Positions 24,411 to 36,042 are shown, numbered from the stretch's first letter. The stretch: 64,000 bases of DNA from Cavenderia fasciculata (GCF_000203815.1 NW_004457639.1:1674001-1738000), one strand, 5' to 3'. The notes: generated from the letters alone by a model not told the origin. A program made the numbers and translations.

Positions 24411-25010
24411 ATGATCATCGCACAACACTACTTAAATTAATAGACTAAAATATTTTAGATTAAAGATGCAAGAAAAACACGGTTTATGTATGTTAAACAT
24501 CCTCTTGTATGCCCTTGTCACAAGAAATGAGGAATGAAATGGTTGAACAGTCAAAATGGTTATTTGCAACAACTTGATATGATCAATTATTTAAATCAAC
24601 TATTTTAAAATATTTTGATCAATGTTCATCAATATCATTATCAATCGTTCAATTAATATCTATGTCTTTAGGATACAAAAAGAATGATCTTGACCATTTA
24701 TTCTCTAAAAATGATCATACTTTGGAATTAAAACATTATCCACCTTTAAAATCAATATTATCTCCTCCTCATCATAGTCAACAACAACCACAACAACAAT
24801 ACATAAGAATGAATGAACAAAAGATTTAAGTTGTTTAACATTATTATTATTATTATTACCAGCTCCATTAATTGATGATCGCTTTTTAGTTCTAATACTG
24901 GTAAATATTTTAATTAATTAATAATGCTTATATATTTAAATATTTATTTATTTATTTAGGTGATATTATTGAAAGATTAACAGAAGGAGTATTCCCAATC
25001 AACAAAAAGA
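24411..25010 (+). pseudogene. Broken partial copy of the 2OG-Fe(II) oxygenase gene
   Basis: Matches the intact gene at 26258-27610, from the end of its first intron to the start of its third exon. Exon 1 is absent. A deletion of roughly 360 bases joins sequence equivalent to 26576 with that at about 26940. The region that should encode the HxD iron ligands has a stop and small deletions (near 24820-24850), and the copy ends before the distal His. Flanking intron sequence is copied too, so this arose by DNA duplication rather than retroposition. Only about 80 bp separate it from TIM50. Confidence 0.85.
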
Positions 25011-25176
25011 TTCTTTATTCTTTAAACATATAGATAGATAGATAGATAGATACATCAAATAAATACTCTTACGACTCGGGTAGTACATTGATACAAAAAA
25101 AGGATATTAATAATTTGTTTATTTACAAGAACCAAGACTACTAGGTTTGTGTGAATTATAATTCAATGGTTCATTC

Positions 25177-25894
25177 TTAAGAAGGAAGTCCAACAGGCCT
25201 GCACCAGCGAATGATGCTACGAAAACCATCGACGAGAATAAGATTTATGAGGAGAAGAATGAAAGCTCGAACAATGAAATTTCCAAAAGGTTGGACTTTA
25301 ATACTAGGAACAAGATCGTCAAGAACATAGCCAGTTACTCTTGTTGCAATTTGAAACCCTTTCCGAATTGATTCTATACCCTTTTCTGCATCGGGTGAAT
25401 GGTGTTCTATAAGAAAATAAAGTAAATATTAATAAATTAAATTATGAATAAAGTATGATAGATAGATAGATACCTTGGTAAACCAAATAATGGGCAAAAT
25501 GTTGGCAATTATTAAAAAACAATATGTATGTTCTGTTGCCATCGATGATGGCTTGTTCAGCTCTTAGTAAAAGTTGGGCAATATCAATAGGGTCTCCTCC
25601 TCTTCTTTTTCCAATTCTGGTGTGTCCTGGTTGAAAAATCCTCTCTACAGCTTCGACAGTTTCCAACATTACAGGTGGAGCATCATAACCAAAGATATAT
25701 CGGTCAATAGTCAACACTCCCTGCTGTTGATCAAAGGCAGGGTCCCAATGTATTGCTCTAATTATTCTGCCCTGACTGTCAGTTTCTAAAACCACACCAG
25801 CATGATAATATACAAGCAAGCCGAATAGGTATCTTATGCCAAAGACGATATCTCCTGGTTGAAATCTAGTACCATTCTCGAATTGTGGAGTCAT
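25177..25894 (-). CDS. LRAT-domain (PLAAT/HRASLS-like) acyltransferase or phospholipase
   Basis: Two exons, 25894-25474 and 25406-25177, giving 216 aa. LRAT-family proteins are circularly permuted NlpC/P60-type thiol enzymes that move or remove acyl chains on lipids. The first catalytic His is at residue 31 (YYHAGVVL), the Cys at residue 130 in NNCQHF; the usual block is NCEHF, so the conserved Glu is Gln here. A hydrophobic C-terminal segment (about 180-200) would anchor it in membrane, like PLAAT proteins. It lies on the opposite strand between the broken and intact oxygenase copies. The second exon keeps frame and adds the anchor. Confidence 0.85.
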
Positions 25895-26257
25895 TAAATA
25901 ATAATAATATAGAAGTAAAGTTAGATTTTAAATAAAAATAATAGAAGTGTATTTATATCTCTATAAATAATAGTAGTATAAGTAGAATCAATTCAGAGTT
26001 GATTGCTGGCTCTCATACTAATCTCTCACTGTACAAGGGTACCATCATGATCTAATATGTAAATAGAAAGAAAATAGAAATGGATGAAAAAAAAATGGGA
26101 TAACAAGTGGAGGACATGCAGCGCACTCCACACTATTACCATTTCTTTGTTTGAATTCAAAGAGATAATTATGTTGAGGATATCTCTGCAGAGATAACCT
26201 GAACACTTTGATAATAATAGATACATTAAACAACATTATTTATATATATATACATCG
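25895..26257. other. Divergent promoter region
   Basis: 363 bp between the LRAT-domain gene (minus) and the oxygenase gene (plus), AT-rich. No extra gene was supported. Confidence 0.5.
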
Positions 26258-27610
26258 ATGCAACCTACTATCAGCTTTTGTTCGATAGCCAACAACAACA
26301 ACAACGCCTCCACCATTAGATCTTTGTCTTCATGTATACCTATTATTGATTTAGTGTCTGGTATTAGTAACCAAGAGAGAGATCAAAGATTACTACAAAG
26401 TGTAAGTGGCGTGGGTATGATTAGATCATGATCGCACAACACTACTTAACTTAATAGACTCAAATGTTTTAGATTAAAGATGCAAGAAAGACAGGGTTTA
26501 TGTATGTTAAGCATCCTCTTGTCAATGAAATGAGGAATGAAATGGTTGAACAGTCGAAATGGTTATTTCAACAAGCTACAATCGATATGAAATCACAAAT
26601 TGCATCATCCTATCATAATAGAAGAGGTTATTACAAGTTTGAAGGTATTGGTTATGGTGAATCAAATCATCATGATGATTATAATAATAATAATCAAGAT
26701 GATGATAGTATCGAAGCATTCTTGATTGGTAATGAAAGAGCAAGTCAATTAAAATCAGAGTATTTTCAAGCAAGAGGTATACCTAAAAAGGTATGGTCAC
26801 AATACTCTGATTGTCAATTCAATCAATGGCCATCTTCAACTATCAATAATAATAATAATAGTGGATTTCAAAGAGTACATTCAAAAAATAGTATTAATAA
26901 TAACGATAATGATCAACAATCAACTTTGATGAATAATAGAGATCAATTATTTAAATCAACTATTTTAAAATATTTTGATCAATGTTCATCTATATCATTA
27001 TCAATCGTTCAATTAATATCTATGTCTTTAGGATACAAAAAGAATGATCTTGACCATTTATTCTCTAAAAATGATCATACCTTGGAATTAAAACATTATC
27101 CACCTTTAAAATCAATATTATCTCAACAAGAGCAACAACCACAACGACAATACATAAGAATGAATGAACACAAAGATCTAAGTTGCTTAACATTATTATT
27201 ACAAAACAAACGAGTAGATGGATTAGAATTATATGACAATGATTCAAATACTTGGATACCAGCTCCACTGATTGATGATTGTTTTTTAGTTAATACTGGT
27301 AAATATTAAAATTATTCTTATTTGATTTAAATGTTTATATATTTATTAATTTATTTATTTATATAAAGGTGATATTATTGAAAAATTAACAGAAGGAGTA
27401 TTCCCAAGTACACTACATCGAGTAGTAAATAATCCATCAACATCAACACAATCAAGATACAGTGCTGCATTTTTCTATGTTCCAAATTGGGAGAAATCAA
27501 TCGATCCTCTTTCATCATTGTCAACCAACAATAACAACAATAACAACAACAATGAAAATCAAGATAATAGTAATAATAATTTATTTGGTGATTTGATACC
27601 ATTTAGTTAA
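26258..27610 (+). CDS. 2-oxoglutarate/Fe(II)-dependent oxygenase (isopenicillin N synthase-like)
   Basis: Three exons: 26258-26401, 26473-27298, 27369-27610, giving 403 aa. The family uses Fe(II) and usually 2-oxoglutarate to hydroxylate or desaturate small molecules; the substrate is unknown. The N-terminus has the family start IPIIDLVSG. The iron ligands are H281 and D283 (NEHKDLSCLTLL) and H340 (STLHRVVNN), followed by an Arg in RYSAAFFYV that would bind the cosubstrate. Asn-rich inserts interrupt the middle and the C-terminus. A degenerate copy lies 1.25-1.85 kb upstream. Confidence 0.88.
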
Positions 27611-27984
27611 CATTCTATATATATATACATATAAATTTAACCATAATATCCATGGTCAATAAAATTTAAAACAATCCACCCCAAAACCAACCTTATTTTT
27701 TTGCAGTTAAAAAAAAAATTCACTCAGTTTTGGGACTACCAATTACATCATCACCAATCGACCACAGTGAAAGGTTTACAAAGAAAACACTCGGTCAAAG
27801 ATAGATAGAGACACAGTAGTTGTTCAAAGATAGATAGATAGATATTGACTGTAGAGAGAATAATAGAAACTATATACTTGTAAAACAACAACTTTAAAGT
27901 TCATCATCATCATCAATAGTAGTTTTGTAGTTTGTTAGAGACAGATAAGGATAAACAACAACAACAACAAGAAGAACAACAAAA
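27611..27984. other. Intergenic, 374 bp
   Basis: AT-rich, with several TAGATAGA runs in the leader of the downstream gene. Nothing else was seen. Confidence 0.5.
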
Positions 27985-29754
27985 ATGAAACTCTTACATT
28001 TAGAAGAAGAGTTTAATATATCGGTTGATACCTTCTTTGCATTCTTTTTTGAAGGTTCAGGTTTTAAACAAAGATATCATACCTCTAGAGTAAGGATCAT
28101 CATTATCAATAGACTTTTTTAGATAAAGGGGAAGTATTTATAGCTAACATTTGATTTGATTTCATTCTATAATTCATTATATTTATAGGGAGATACAGCA
28201 ATTGAAGTTAAACCATGGACACCATTGACAACAGGAGGATACACAAGAGAAGTTTGTTTCTGTTCATTCATATCAAACAATCCAGTCATCAACAGGTTGG
28301 TTGGTGATAAAGCAAAAGTTAGAGAAGTACAAAAATACATATTTCAAGGTGAAAGGTATGTACAAGTAGAAGTATATTGTATAGTATTGAAAGATGAATG
28401 TACTTACTTAGTTTTCTTTTTTGTTTATTTTAGCATATTAAATGTATCGTCTGAAACATTCTTTGAAGGATCATCAATTGGAAAGAGTTTTCAAGCAGAG
28501 ACGGAATGGAATGTTATACCATCGACAACAAAGTCTACTGGATGTAGAGTGACCATCGATGTAAAGAATAATTATAATGGAACCATGTTTAAGAGTGTGT
28601 TGGAGAATTGGGTGCACGAGACTACTGAAGCATCGTTTAAGCAATGGCTCAGTCTAGTAGGTCAACAAGTCGAAGAGTATGAGCAAAGCGAGAAGCTCAA
28701 GCGTGCTGCTCCAACCCCAGTCAAACAACCACAACCACAACCACAACAACAACAAACTGTTGCCACACCAATGGTTTCTTCTTCTGCTGCTGCTGCTTCT
28801 GGTGTCGCTGTTGCTACCCCACAACCAACAATGAATGGTAAACACAGCAACAAACGTCGTGGTGGTAATCATAACCAAGACCCAGATGGATTTGATGTTG
28901 TATCACCATCACCAGTTCAAAAGAAAATGATAAACATTGTAGATGAAAATCATGGAAATAACTTAAAGAATCATCTCAATCATCTTCACAATCACAACCA
29001 CAACCATAACCACAGAAACAATAACATCAATGGAGGATGGGGAGATAGTGACTCTGAAGACAATAATAGCGATGATGATAATATGTCGGAATTCTCTAAT
29101 CCACCAGCCATCAATGAAGACTTTTTAAATGAAGCAAGCGAATATGACTATGAAGACGAGTTAGAGGGTGAGAGTGGAGAAGACCAGTTCTTTGACTCGA
29201 ATGATCAACTCCAACACAATGGCGACTTGAAAAATTATATGGTGCAATTGGTCAATGAACTCAACTCGATGAAGAGTATTGTCGAGGTGAACCATACTAG
29301 ATTACTTGGCTTGGAAACAGCCTTTTCACAACTCCAATTGTCGCGAGCTACCTCTTCCTCTTCCAACACCACCACCACCTCCACATCTTCACCATCTGTC
29401 AATGGCAAGTCGTCTTCCTCTCCAACAACAGCAGCTGCAGACAACCATACCCATCAATTATCACATACCTCTTCGGCAATGATCAACGGTATCAAGTTAT
29501 CATCATATGTTGCCAACCTCGAGGAATTGGTCAAGAACCATCAAGAAGAAGAATACAAATCAAAGGAACACCAAAAACAACTCGAGGCAAAGGCCAAGGA
29601 ACTAGAAGAGCGTTTGAACCAATTACACAATTCGAGCAAGCGTATGTCATGGTTCAGTGCCTTTTCAGTCTTGTTCCTCGTTGTTGGATGGCCAGTTGTA
29701 TCAAGAAAATTGTTTGTTTTGGTTACCAATCTTTTGGCTAGCTATAAAAAATAA
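27985..29754 (+). CDS. VASt-domain membrane protein (GRAMD1/Aster/Lam-like)
   Basis: Three exons: 27985-28089, 28189-28355, 28434-29754, giving 530 aa. Residues 1-180 form a VASt domain: FNISVDTFFAFFFEGSGF, the WTPLTTGGYTREV region, then a conserved WNVIP and a WVHETTEASFKQW block. VASt domains are StART-like sterol or lipid-transfer modules at membrane contact sites. A long Gln/Pro/His/Asn-rich linker, acidic patches and a coiled coil (about 440-490) lead to a C-terminal membrane span (WFSAFSVLFLVVGWPVV). The GRAM domain of animal and yeast relatives is absent. The second intron is 78 nt with no in-frame stop. Confidence 0.8.
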
Positions 29755-29888
29755 TAATAAATAGATTGAAAAGAAACATAATTAAATTAAATTAATAAAT
29801 CAAAACCCAGTACTTTTAGCTTTTAAAAAAAAAAAAAAAAAAAGATTATTTATAATATATTATATATTATATATTATTTTATTTATTT

Positions 29889-30293
29889 TTAAAGGATAGT
29901 ATGACAATTGTAGAGAACATCTTTAACACATTCGCCAATTGTATAGTTTAATAGAAAATAACCACCTTGACAAGTAGTAGGGTTTTGGAAAAAGTATTTC
30001 TCGGTGACTGTATTATTTTGAACATCACATCCAAAGATACTGTGATGATTATTTGTACATGTTCCAATTATATAAGTTGTAGTTGTATAGTCTCCATTTG
30101 GACAATCATCATCTTTAAAATACTAAAAATATAAAAAAAGTAAATTAATAACATTTAGTTTTTGAATGACGTCACATATGTTTGATAGACATACTCTTTG
30201 TGTTACAATACCAAAAGCAGAACATAGATACGAACTAAAAAGTAAAACTATGAATAAAGAAAGTGTTATCTTTAAAAAGTTTGAGGTTGTCAT
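29889..30293 (-). CDS. Small secreted Cys-containing protein, 110 aa
   Basis: Two exons, 30293-30195 and 30122-29889. The first exon encodes a clear signal peptide (MTTSNFLKITLSLF, then VLLFSSYLCSAFG). The mature part of about 85 residues has five Cys (DDDCPNGD, GTCTNNHH, GCDVQN, TTCQGG and others) and N-glycosylation sites. I do not recognise the family. The GTATGT donor and the phase-0 junction support the model. It is not related by eye to the nine-member secreted family further right. Confidence 0.72.
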
Positions 30294-30525
30294 TCTTCTT
30301 GTAGACTATTTTATTTGTAGTTACAACAATAGTATCTGTTTGCAGATTGAAAATGAAAAAGACAGACAGAACTCTATTCTATAAATCTTTGATGGAAATT
30401 CGATTTTTGATATTTACCAAAAGATTTTTTCCAAAATATCAAATAATGATAATTATAAGAATTTAAAAGATAGATATACAATTGTTCCTCGAATGGGAAC
30501 CCTATTTTATTTGATTTAGTTTATT

Positions 30526-31261
30526 TTAATCATCAATAACCATTGAGTGGTTTGATGATGGTTGGGACAGTTGATATGATGATGATGACGATTGGTAAGG
30601 TGGTGGTTGTTGTGAGAGAGGTTCATATTGATAAGGTTGTTGTTGTTTTTGTTGTTGTTGTGGATATGGTGCTTGATAAATAAGTTGTGGAGGTTGGTAA
30701 TAAGTAGCATGTAAAGGAGTAGTTGGTGTGGCTGCTGTGGTAATATAAGTGGGAGGAAATGGTTTGTTGGCTGGGATAACGACAGTCTTACCATTAGAAA
30801 CTGTATAAATTAAAACTAAATGAATGATTGCAGGTATAAGCAACATCCAAAGTATTGATACACCAAACAACTTACAACTTCTTAACGCCAAATTATCCTC
30901 TTTAAATTCTTCTCTTGATTCTACATCTATATTATTTCTTATCAATCTTTGATTGAATCCCTAATTATATATTGACATTAAGTAAGTATGACTTATTTAA
31001 TCATTCAAATCATCTTATGATTATTATTATTAACAACCAACATACCATATGCATAACAGATTTTGAATATGTAATCCTGTAGGTTTGATTGTCAACTATA
31101 AACACAAAGGTTTGATTGATTCTTCTTTGACCATTCTCTATAAAGTAAGGTATCATCACATTGTTAACAGTGATGAGCGGGTTGGGGTGTGGCCCCTTCT
31201 CGTATCTGATCGTAATATTGTCTTGTTCAATGATCCATGTTTTATTGATGTTATTTCCCAT
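30526..31261 (-). CDS. Single-span membrane protein with Pro/Gln-rich PPPY tail
   Basis: Two exons, 31261-31046 and 30960-30526, giving 216 aa. The N-terminal 110 residues are beta-rich (TWIIEQDNITIRYEKG, FVFIVDNQTYRITYS). A membrane span follows at about 108-130 (FGVSILWMLLIPAIIHLVL), then a Pro/Gln/Ser-rich tail with QPPPYQSS. PPxY motifs bind WW domains such as those of Nedd4-type ubiquitin ligases; that role is inference. There is no signal peptide, so the topology is uncertain. The family is not recognised. Confidence 0.7.
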
Positions 31262-32372
31262 TATATTGTATGACTAATTAACTGTTTTGCGATATTGTAT
31301 TCATGTGTCGTTTTCAAAATACATAGTTTAAAAGCACAAACCTTATTTTCCACGAAGTAATCTTTTTAAAAAGGTCGGGGCTCGACCGTAGATATTTCTC
31401 TGCAGCGCATATACCACGACGAATACGAGTGAAGGTGAGATCGACTCACCAGTTTCTTCCCAAAAGGTCAAAAAAGCTAATGAAAATTCAAAAAAAATTT
31501 AAAAAAAGATTGTTATTATTATTACAAGTCGTTAGTTTATGCATTTACTTGCTGTCACGAAGGCAATGGTGATTGTTAACATGTTGTGAAGAAGAAGATG
31601 ATGAACATGTACACCAAACCAAAAGGTTAACACCCAACTTTCGAATCATGCAAGCATAAATATTAGAGTGTTAGTCTCTAAAAGGTAATCAAAAGATACT
31701 TTTGTTGTCATCAACGATCATCATGTTTGAATCTTTGATTAAAAATGGTAGTTTATTCAAATAGAGAGAGAGAGAAAACACAAAAACATTCATTCTCAAA
31801 TACTTCAAAGAGTACTCACCAACGATCATAATCAACAAACAACAACAAACAAAAATATCATCGATATCTTGCTTTGCCCACAAAATTGCAAAGCACAAAC
31901 GATAGAGATTGGCACTTTTGTGCCGAGTCGACAATAATCTGGTTTCCAAACAACACATTTCATGACATTGGGATTGATTAATATTTCCTTTTTAATTAAA
32001 CTCTAGAGTGTCAAGGAATTTCATCAGGGTAGATGAGTCAACTTAAAGTCTACTATCGACGGGTGATACTTAAAGAGATACAAAGAGTGAGAGACAACAA
32101 TTCCTTTCTTGCAACTTTGATGGTTCAACTAAAAAGAAATCCTCATCGAGGCAAAAAAGAATATTATCTCTCTCTCTCTCTTACACTTCTTTTTAAAATA
32201 TCTGCCAAGGCCAATTCTCTACTCTCTATCATCAAAAAAGAAAGATATAAAAGGAATGATGTTTCCTCATTTTAAATCATCAAATCAAATCAAATCAAAT
32301 CAACCAATCAATCAATCAATTTTAATTATTCTCTCTAACCCCAAAACTATTAAAATCCAACAATTTAAAAAA
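31262..32372. other. Intergenic, 1.1 kb, with a less AT-rich hairpin island
   Basis: Mostly AT-rich. At 31373-31450 there is a less AT-rich island with two short perfect hairpins (GGTCG/CGACC and GGTGAG/CTCACC). The right end holds the promoter of the first small secreted-family gene. Confidence 0.5.
32246..32253 (+). promoter_or_regulatory. TATA box of secreted-family gene 1
   Basis: TATAAAAG followed by GGAATGAT, in the same arrangement as in four other family members, about 120 bp before the ATG. Confidence 0.6.
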
Positions 32373-32827
32373 ATGTTTAAATCATCAACTATGTTTGCTG
32401 TTTTTGCCATTATTCTTTGTGCTGCCGTTGTTTCCAATGCTGCTAGTATGTGTTTATATCTAGATTATTGATTGATTAAAATTATTAATTAATTTTATTA
32501 TTCTATTATTTTATTAATATATTCTATTATTTTATTAATTATATTCTTTTTTTTAATCTTATAGTTACAAGTGTAGTACAAGAAGGAAAGAAACTTACAA
32601 TTAATTATTCACCAATGACAATGATTTGGTTTGATAATCAATTAGTTAATAATGGATTAAAAACTAATATCAAGACATACTGCAAGGCATTGTATGGATG
32701 GTCACCTTTAATTTGTACTTTACCAATCGTCCCAACATGTGATGGTATACGTCTCTATGGTTCTGCTGGTATTGGTGCCACCAACCTTGAAATGTTATCT
32801 ACTTTTAATTGTACTGTAGTTGCTTAA
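32373..32827 (+). CDS. Small secreted family member 1, 111 aa
   Basis: Exons 32373-32445 and 32565-32827. This is a family of unknown function found nine times in this window. Residues 1-24 are a signal peptide ending in SNAA; the intron falls in the codon just after it. The mature 87 residues have a beta-rich look, the motifs VVQEGKKLTINY, MIWFDNQL and LYGSAGIGATNL, and four Cys (TYCKA, ICTLP, TCDGIR, FNCTVVA) suited to two disulphides. The promoter resembles those of members 2, 4, 7 and 8. It diverges from them in PIVPTCDGI and LEMLSTF. Confidence 0.8.
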
Positions 32828-32985
32828 ATTTAAATTAAATTATGCTCCTATTTATTTAATGATAAAATTAATAATTCCCCATTTGAATTTAAATGGAAAT
32901 CAACAAATTAAGAATAAAAAAATAGTTATTAGTTATTGATCAATTGTACAAAATGGTTGTGAATTTTATTTAAAAGTAGTTTTTT

Positions 32986-34035
32986 TTAGCACCCAGTTGA
33001 TTGTAATTTGATTGCAATCTTGTTGGAAAGAGCAGAGATGGCCGATACAATAGCAGTTGGATTGTCAAATGTATAGAAATGACCAGTTGAAAACTGCATG
33101 GCGATAGAGTTGGAAGAGAGTGATGCCATGTGGATTTGGCGATTGGTCCAATCAGGATCATTGTGGTAGGAACTGTAGATATTGACATAGGGAAGATCCC
33201 CAAGTGGTGTTGGTGATGCTTTGAGAGTATAGGTAAAGTTGAGAATGGCTGAAGAGATGACCATAATGTTGAGTTCTTGAACGGCTGTCTTTAGGAATTT
33301 GTTGGTCATAAAGATTTGTTGAGATGCATCGATTGAACAATTGGTGAATCCTCCTAGGCCTTCTCTTAGTGTATTTGGAAACCATCCATAGGAACGAGAG
33401 TATGATTCGTCAGCATTTACAAACTCGGAGAGAGAGTTGCTGTTGGTAAGGTATGCGACCGTGTTGGTAAAGTTGATAACCACTTGCTGGTTGGATGGGA
33501 TGAATCCCCATTGACTATCAGTTCCATCGATGCTGAGTATACCCACAACTTCATCTGGATAAGTCATCGAGTAGGTTTGAACAAAGATGGATCCCCAAGA
33601 CCACCCAACGAGAATGTATTTACCAGTAAATAGTCCAGCCACCAAGAGTGATTCACGAAGACGACCGACATAGTCTTGAGTGGTGACTGGCAATGGAGCA
33701 GAATCTGACCATCCGTATCCATAACGATCGATAAAACATGCTTTACTAATATTCCAAGACGGCATGTTTAAGAGGACCGACGGAATGATTGATACCCAAG
33801 CAGTCGAGTAGAATGGAACGCCAGAATCAAACAGAGCAATAGGTCCATACTGATTGGCACGTGTCACATTGGTGTAGCATCGAATATGCATCTTTAATCC
33901 AAGATATAAAGGGAAATGTGAAACACCTGGATCATCAACTCCAAGGAATGAATTGGATACATCTGGTATACCTTGAATTATTATTGTTGAATTAATTAAA
34001 ATTATTAAAATAGTGATGATTGATATTGAATTCAT
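32986..34035 (-). CDS. Secreted alpha/beta hydrolase
   Basis: Single exon, 349 aa. Residues 1-22 are a signal peptide. An alpha/beta hydrolase fold follows with nucleophile Ser146 in VGWSWGS, likely acid Asp170 in LSIDGTD and His319 in STGHFYTF. GSGxP-like FDSGVPFYS near residue 70 fits the oxyanion loop. Relatives include lipases, esterases and peptidases, so the substrate cannot be named. It ends 158 bp from secreted-family gene 1, tail to tail, and interrupts that family's array. Confidence 0.85.
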   Translation of the reverse strand: MNSISIITILIILINSTIIIQGIPDVSNSFLGVDDPGVSHFPLYLGLKMHIRCYTNVTRANQYGPIALFDSGVPFYSTAWVSIIPSVLLNMPSWNISKACFIDRYGYGWSDSAPLPVTTQDYVGRLRESLLVAGLFTGKYILVGWSWGSIFVQTYSMTYPDEVVGILSIDGTDSQWGFIPSNQQVVINFTNTVAYLTNSNSLSEFVNADESYSRSYGWFPNTLREGLGGFTNCSIDASQQIFMTNKFLKTAVQELNIMVISSAILNFTYTLKASPTPLGDLPYVNIYSSYHNDPDWTNRQIHMASLSSNSIAMQFSTGHFYTFDNPTAIVSAISALSNKIAIKLQSTGC

Positions 34036-34798
34036 TATTATTGATTAATTATTATTTGTTTGTTGTTATTGTATTTGTTGTTGATTTGAATAATAAACTT
34101 TGAACGACGAGTATTTATAGGTTGGTGTCCGCAGTCTGTCATAGCCATATCTTGGACCAATGAAAAAAAAAAAAAAAGAGATCAACTCTGTGTGCAACCC
34201 GATGGATATCGGATGAACAACCACTTCAACCAATGGATAGTGACGTCAACGATTGATAGAATGAATAGACAACTCTATAATAAACGATGATCATTTGTTA
34301 GAAAGACTCTTTTATTTTTTTCATTGGCGCATGTGTTACACAAACATTAATTGATACATACCTATTATTATTAATGGTTGAGTCTACACTACACTCCTTT
34401 TTACTGCTTCCACCTTTACTGTGTGAGGTTAACATCTTCCAAAGGGTCTAAGTTTATAAAACACCCTTCTCACACGTGACCCTCATAATGATCATCACTG
34501 TGTTTGTACACTTGTCTTGAATAATAATGATATCCACACCCACCCACGAGTTGATAGGGTATAACCTATCATCTGATTAGGAACTAAGATTAGCGCTGTA
34601 GTTGTACGGTTGGTTGTTATTGTTGGTGTAAAATTCTATTTGTTGAACATGTTGTGTGTATGTGTTTGTTAACACTTTGATTAATTTGTTTTAAAACACT
34701 TAGAGAAAGAGCAGATGCGAGCTTCAATAATAATTTTATTTAATTTTTTTTGAGGTGTATAAAGATCGATGATGAGTTGTCGATGTACATTATTAATT
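34036..34798. other. Intergenic, 763 bp
   Basis: Hydrolase promoter on the left, AT-rich 3' flank of secreted-family gene 2 on the right. A 40-bp stretch near 34731-34770 is repeated downstream of gene 4 (36729-36768). No gene was seen. Confidence 0.5.
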
Positions 34799-35228
34799 TT
34801 AAGCAACGACAGTACAATTAAAAGAATAAAGCATTTGAAGATTAGTAGCACCGATACCAGCAGAACCATAGAGACGAATAGTATCACAATCTGGAACAGA
34901 TGGCAAGTTGCAAACTAATGGTGACCATCCATACATTGCCTTGCAGTATGACTTGACATCATAGGTTACTCCATCGTTGATAAGTTGATTATCAAACCAA
35001 ATCATTGTCATTGGTGAGTAATTGATAGTTAATTTCTTGCCTTCTTGAACAACACTGGTAACTAAAAAGAAAGAAGAAGAGATAAGAAAAAAGAATAATA
35101 TTAATTAATTGATTTTAGAAATGAAATCTATCTATGATCAGATATAAACACATACTAGCAGCATTGGCAACAACGGCAGCACAAAGAATAATGGCAAAAA
35201 CAGCAAAGATGGTTGATGATTTAAACAT
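34799..35228 (-). CDS. Small secreted family member 2, 111 aa
   Basis: Exons 35228-35156 and 35061-34799. Protein ending SFNCTVVA, with WFDNQLINDGVTYDVKSYC in the middle. The mature part is identical by eye to that of member 4, 2 kb away, and the promoters also match, so the two are a young duplicate pair. Four Cys are conserved. Confidence 0.85.
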
Positions 35229-35619
35229 TTTGGATAAAGTTTGAATTTGATTGGTTTGGTTAAGAGAATGATTAAAATCGATTGATTGATTGGTTGATTT
35301 GATGATTTAAAAATGATTGGAACTATCATTCTTTTATATGTTTTCTTTCATTTATCATCGGTACCGATTATAGTATATATAGATATATCATGTTGAAAGA
35401 TGGTGGTGTGGTTTCGATGCCTCCGATAAAAATTGTGATTAGGAGCTCAAAAATCTCTAAAATGCACCCCCCAAGAGTCTTACACATGTCTTACACATGT
35501 GTCACTATCATCATCTACTCGGTATGTCGTTAGAAGGAATGCACCAATATAACGAAATTGACATATACTAATATTGAAATAAATATATCAATTTTTTAAT
35601 TTTATTTTAGGAAATTAAT
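35229..35619. promoter_or_regulatory. Promoter of secreted-family gene 2 and 3' flank of gene 3
   Basis: The TATA box reads CTTTTATA on the plus strand at 35331-35338. Further upstream the block ACCGATTATAGTATATATAG is shared with gene 4. Confidence 0.6.
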
Positions 35620-36042
35620 TTAAGCAACAACAGTACATTGAATTGGGAAGACAAAATCAAAGGTTGGACCGCCAATTCCACTGAAACCCAAGAAACGGAC
35701 AGAATCACATGCTGGAACAGATGGCAATGTGCAAGTGACTGGACTGCTACCATTATTGGTACAATATGGCTTTATATTGGTCTTGGCTCCTTGGAGGACA
35801 AGTGATTGTTCAATCCAAGAAATGGTACCTGGGGTATAAGTTACTACAATTTGTTTGCCAGTTTGAACAACACTTGTAACTAAATAATATTTATTTACGA
35901 AAATAGGTAGGTAGATAGTTAATAATTGGAATAAAATGGGTTAGGGTTAGGAGAGAGAAGATATTAGGTATTCCATACTTTCAGCGTTGGCAAAGGTAAA
36001 AGCAATAAGGATAACAGAGATAATGGCTAAAAGTTTGAACAT
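35620..36042 (-). CDS. Small secreted family member 3, 107 aa
   Basis: Exons 36042-35979 and 35879-35620. A divergent branch: signal peptide MFKLLAIISVILIAF to NAE, then VVQTGKQIVVTYTPG, SWIEQSLVL and FLGFSGIGGPTF, with the four family Cys kept and a shorter signal peptide. Its closest relative is member 5. An AG tract of about 40 bases (36051-36090) lies just upstream of the start. Confidence 0.82.

Noticed and set aside
31340-31480. tRNA or 5S rRNA in the hairpin island at 31.4 kb
   Set aside because: No B-box (GGTTCRANYCC) or cloverleaf could be drawn, and 5S consensus blocks are absent. Kept only as an unassigned structure.
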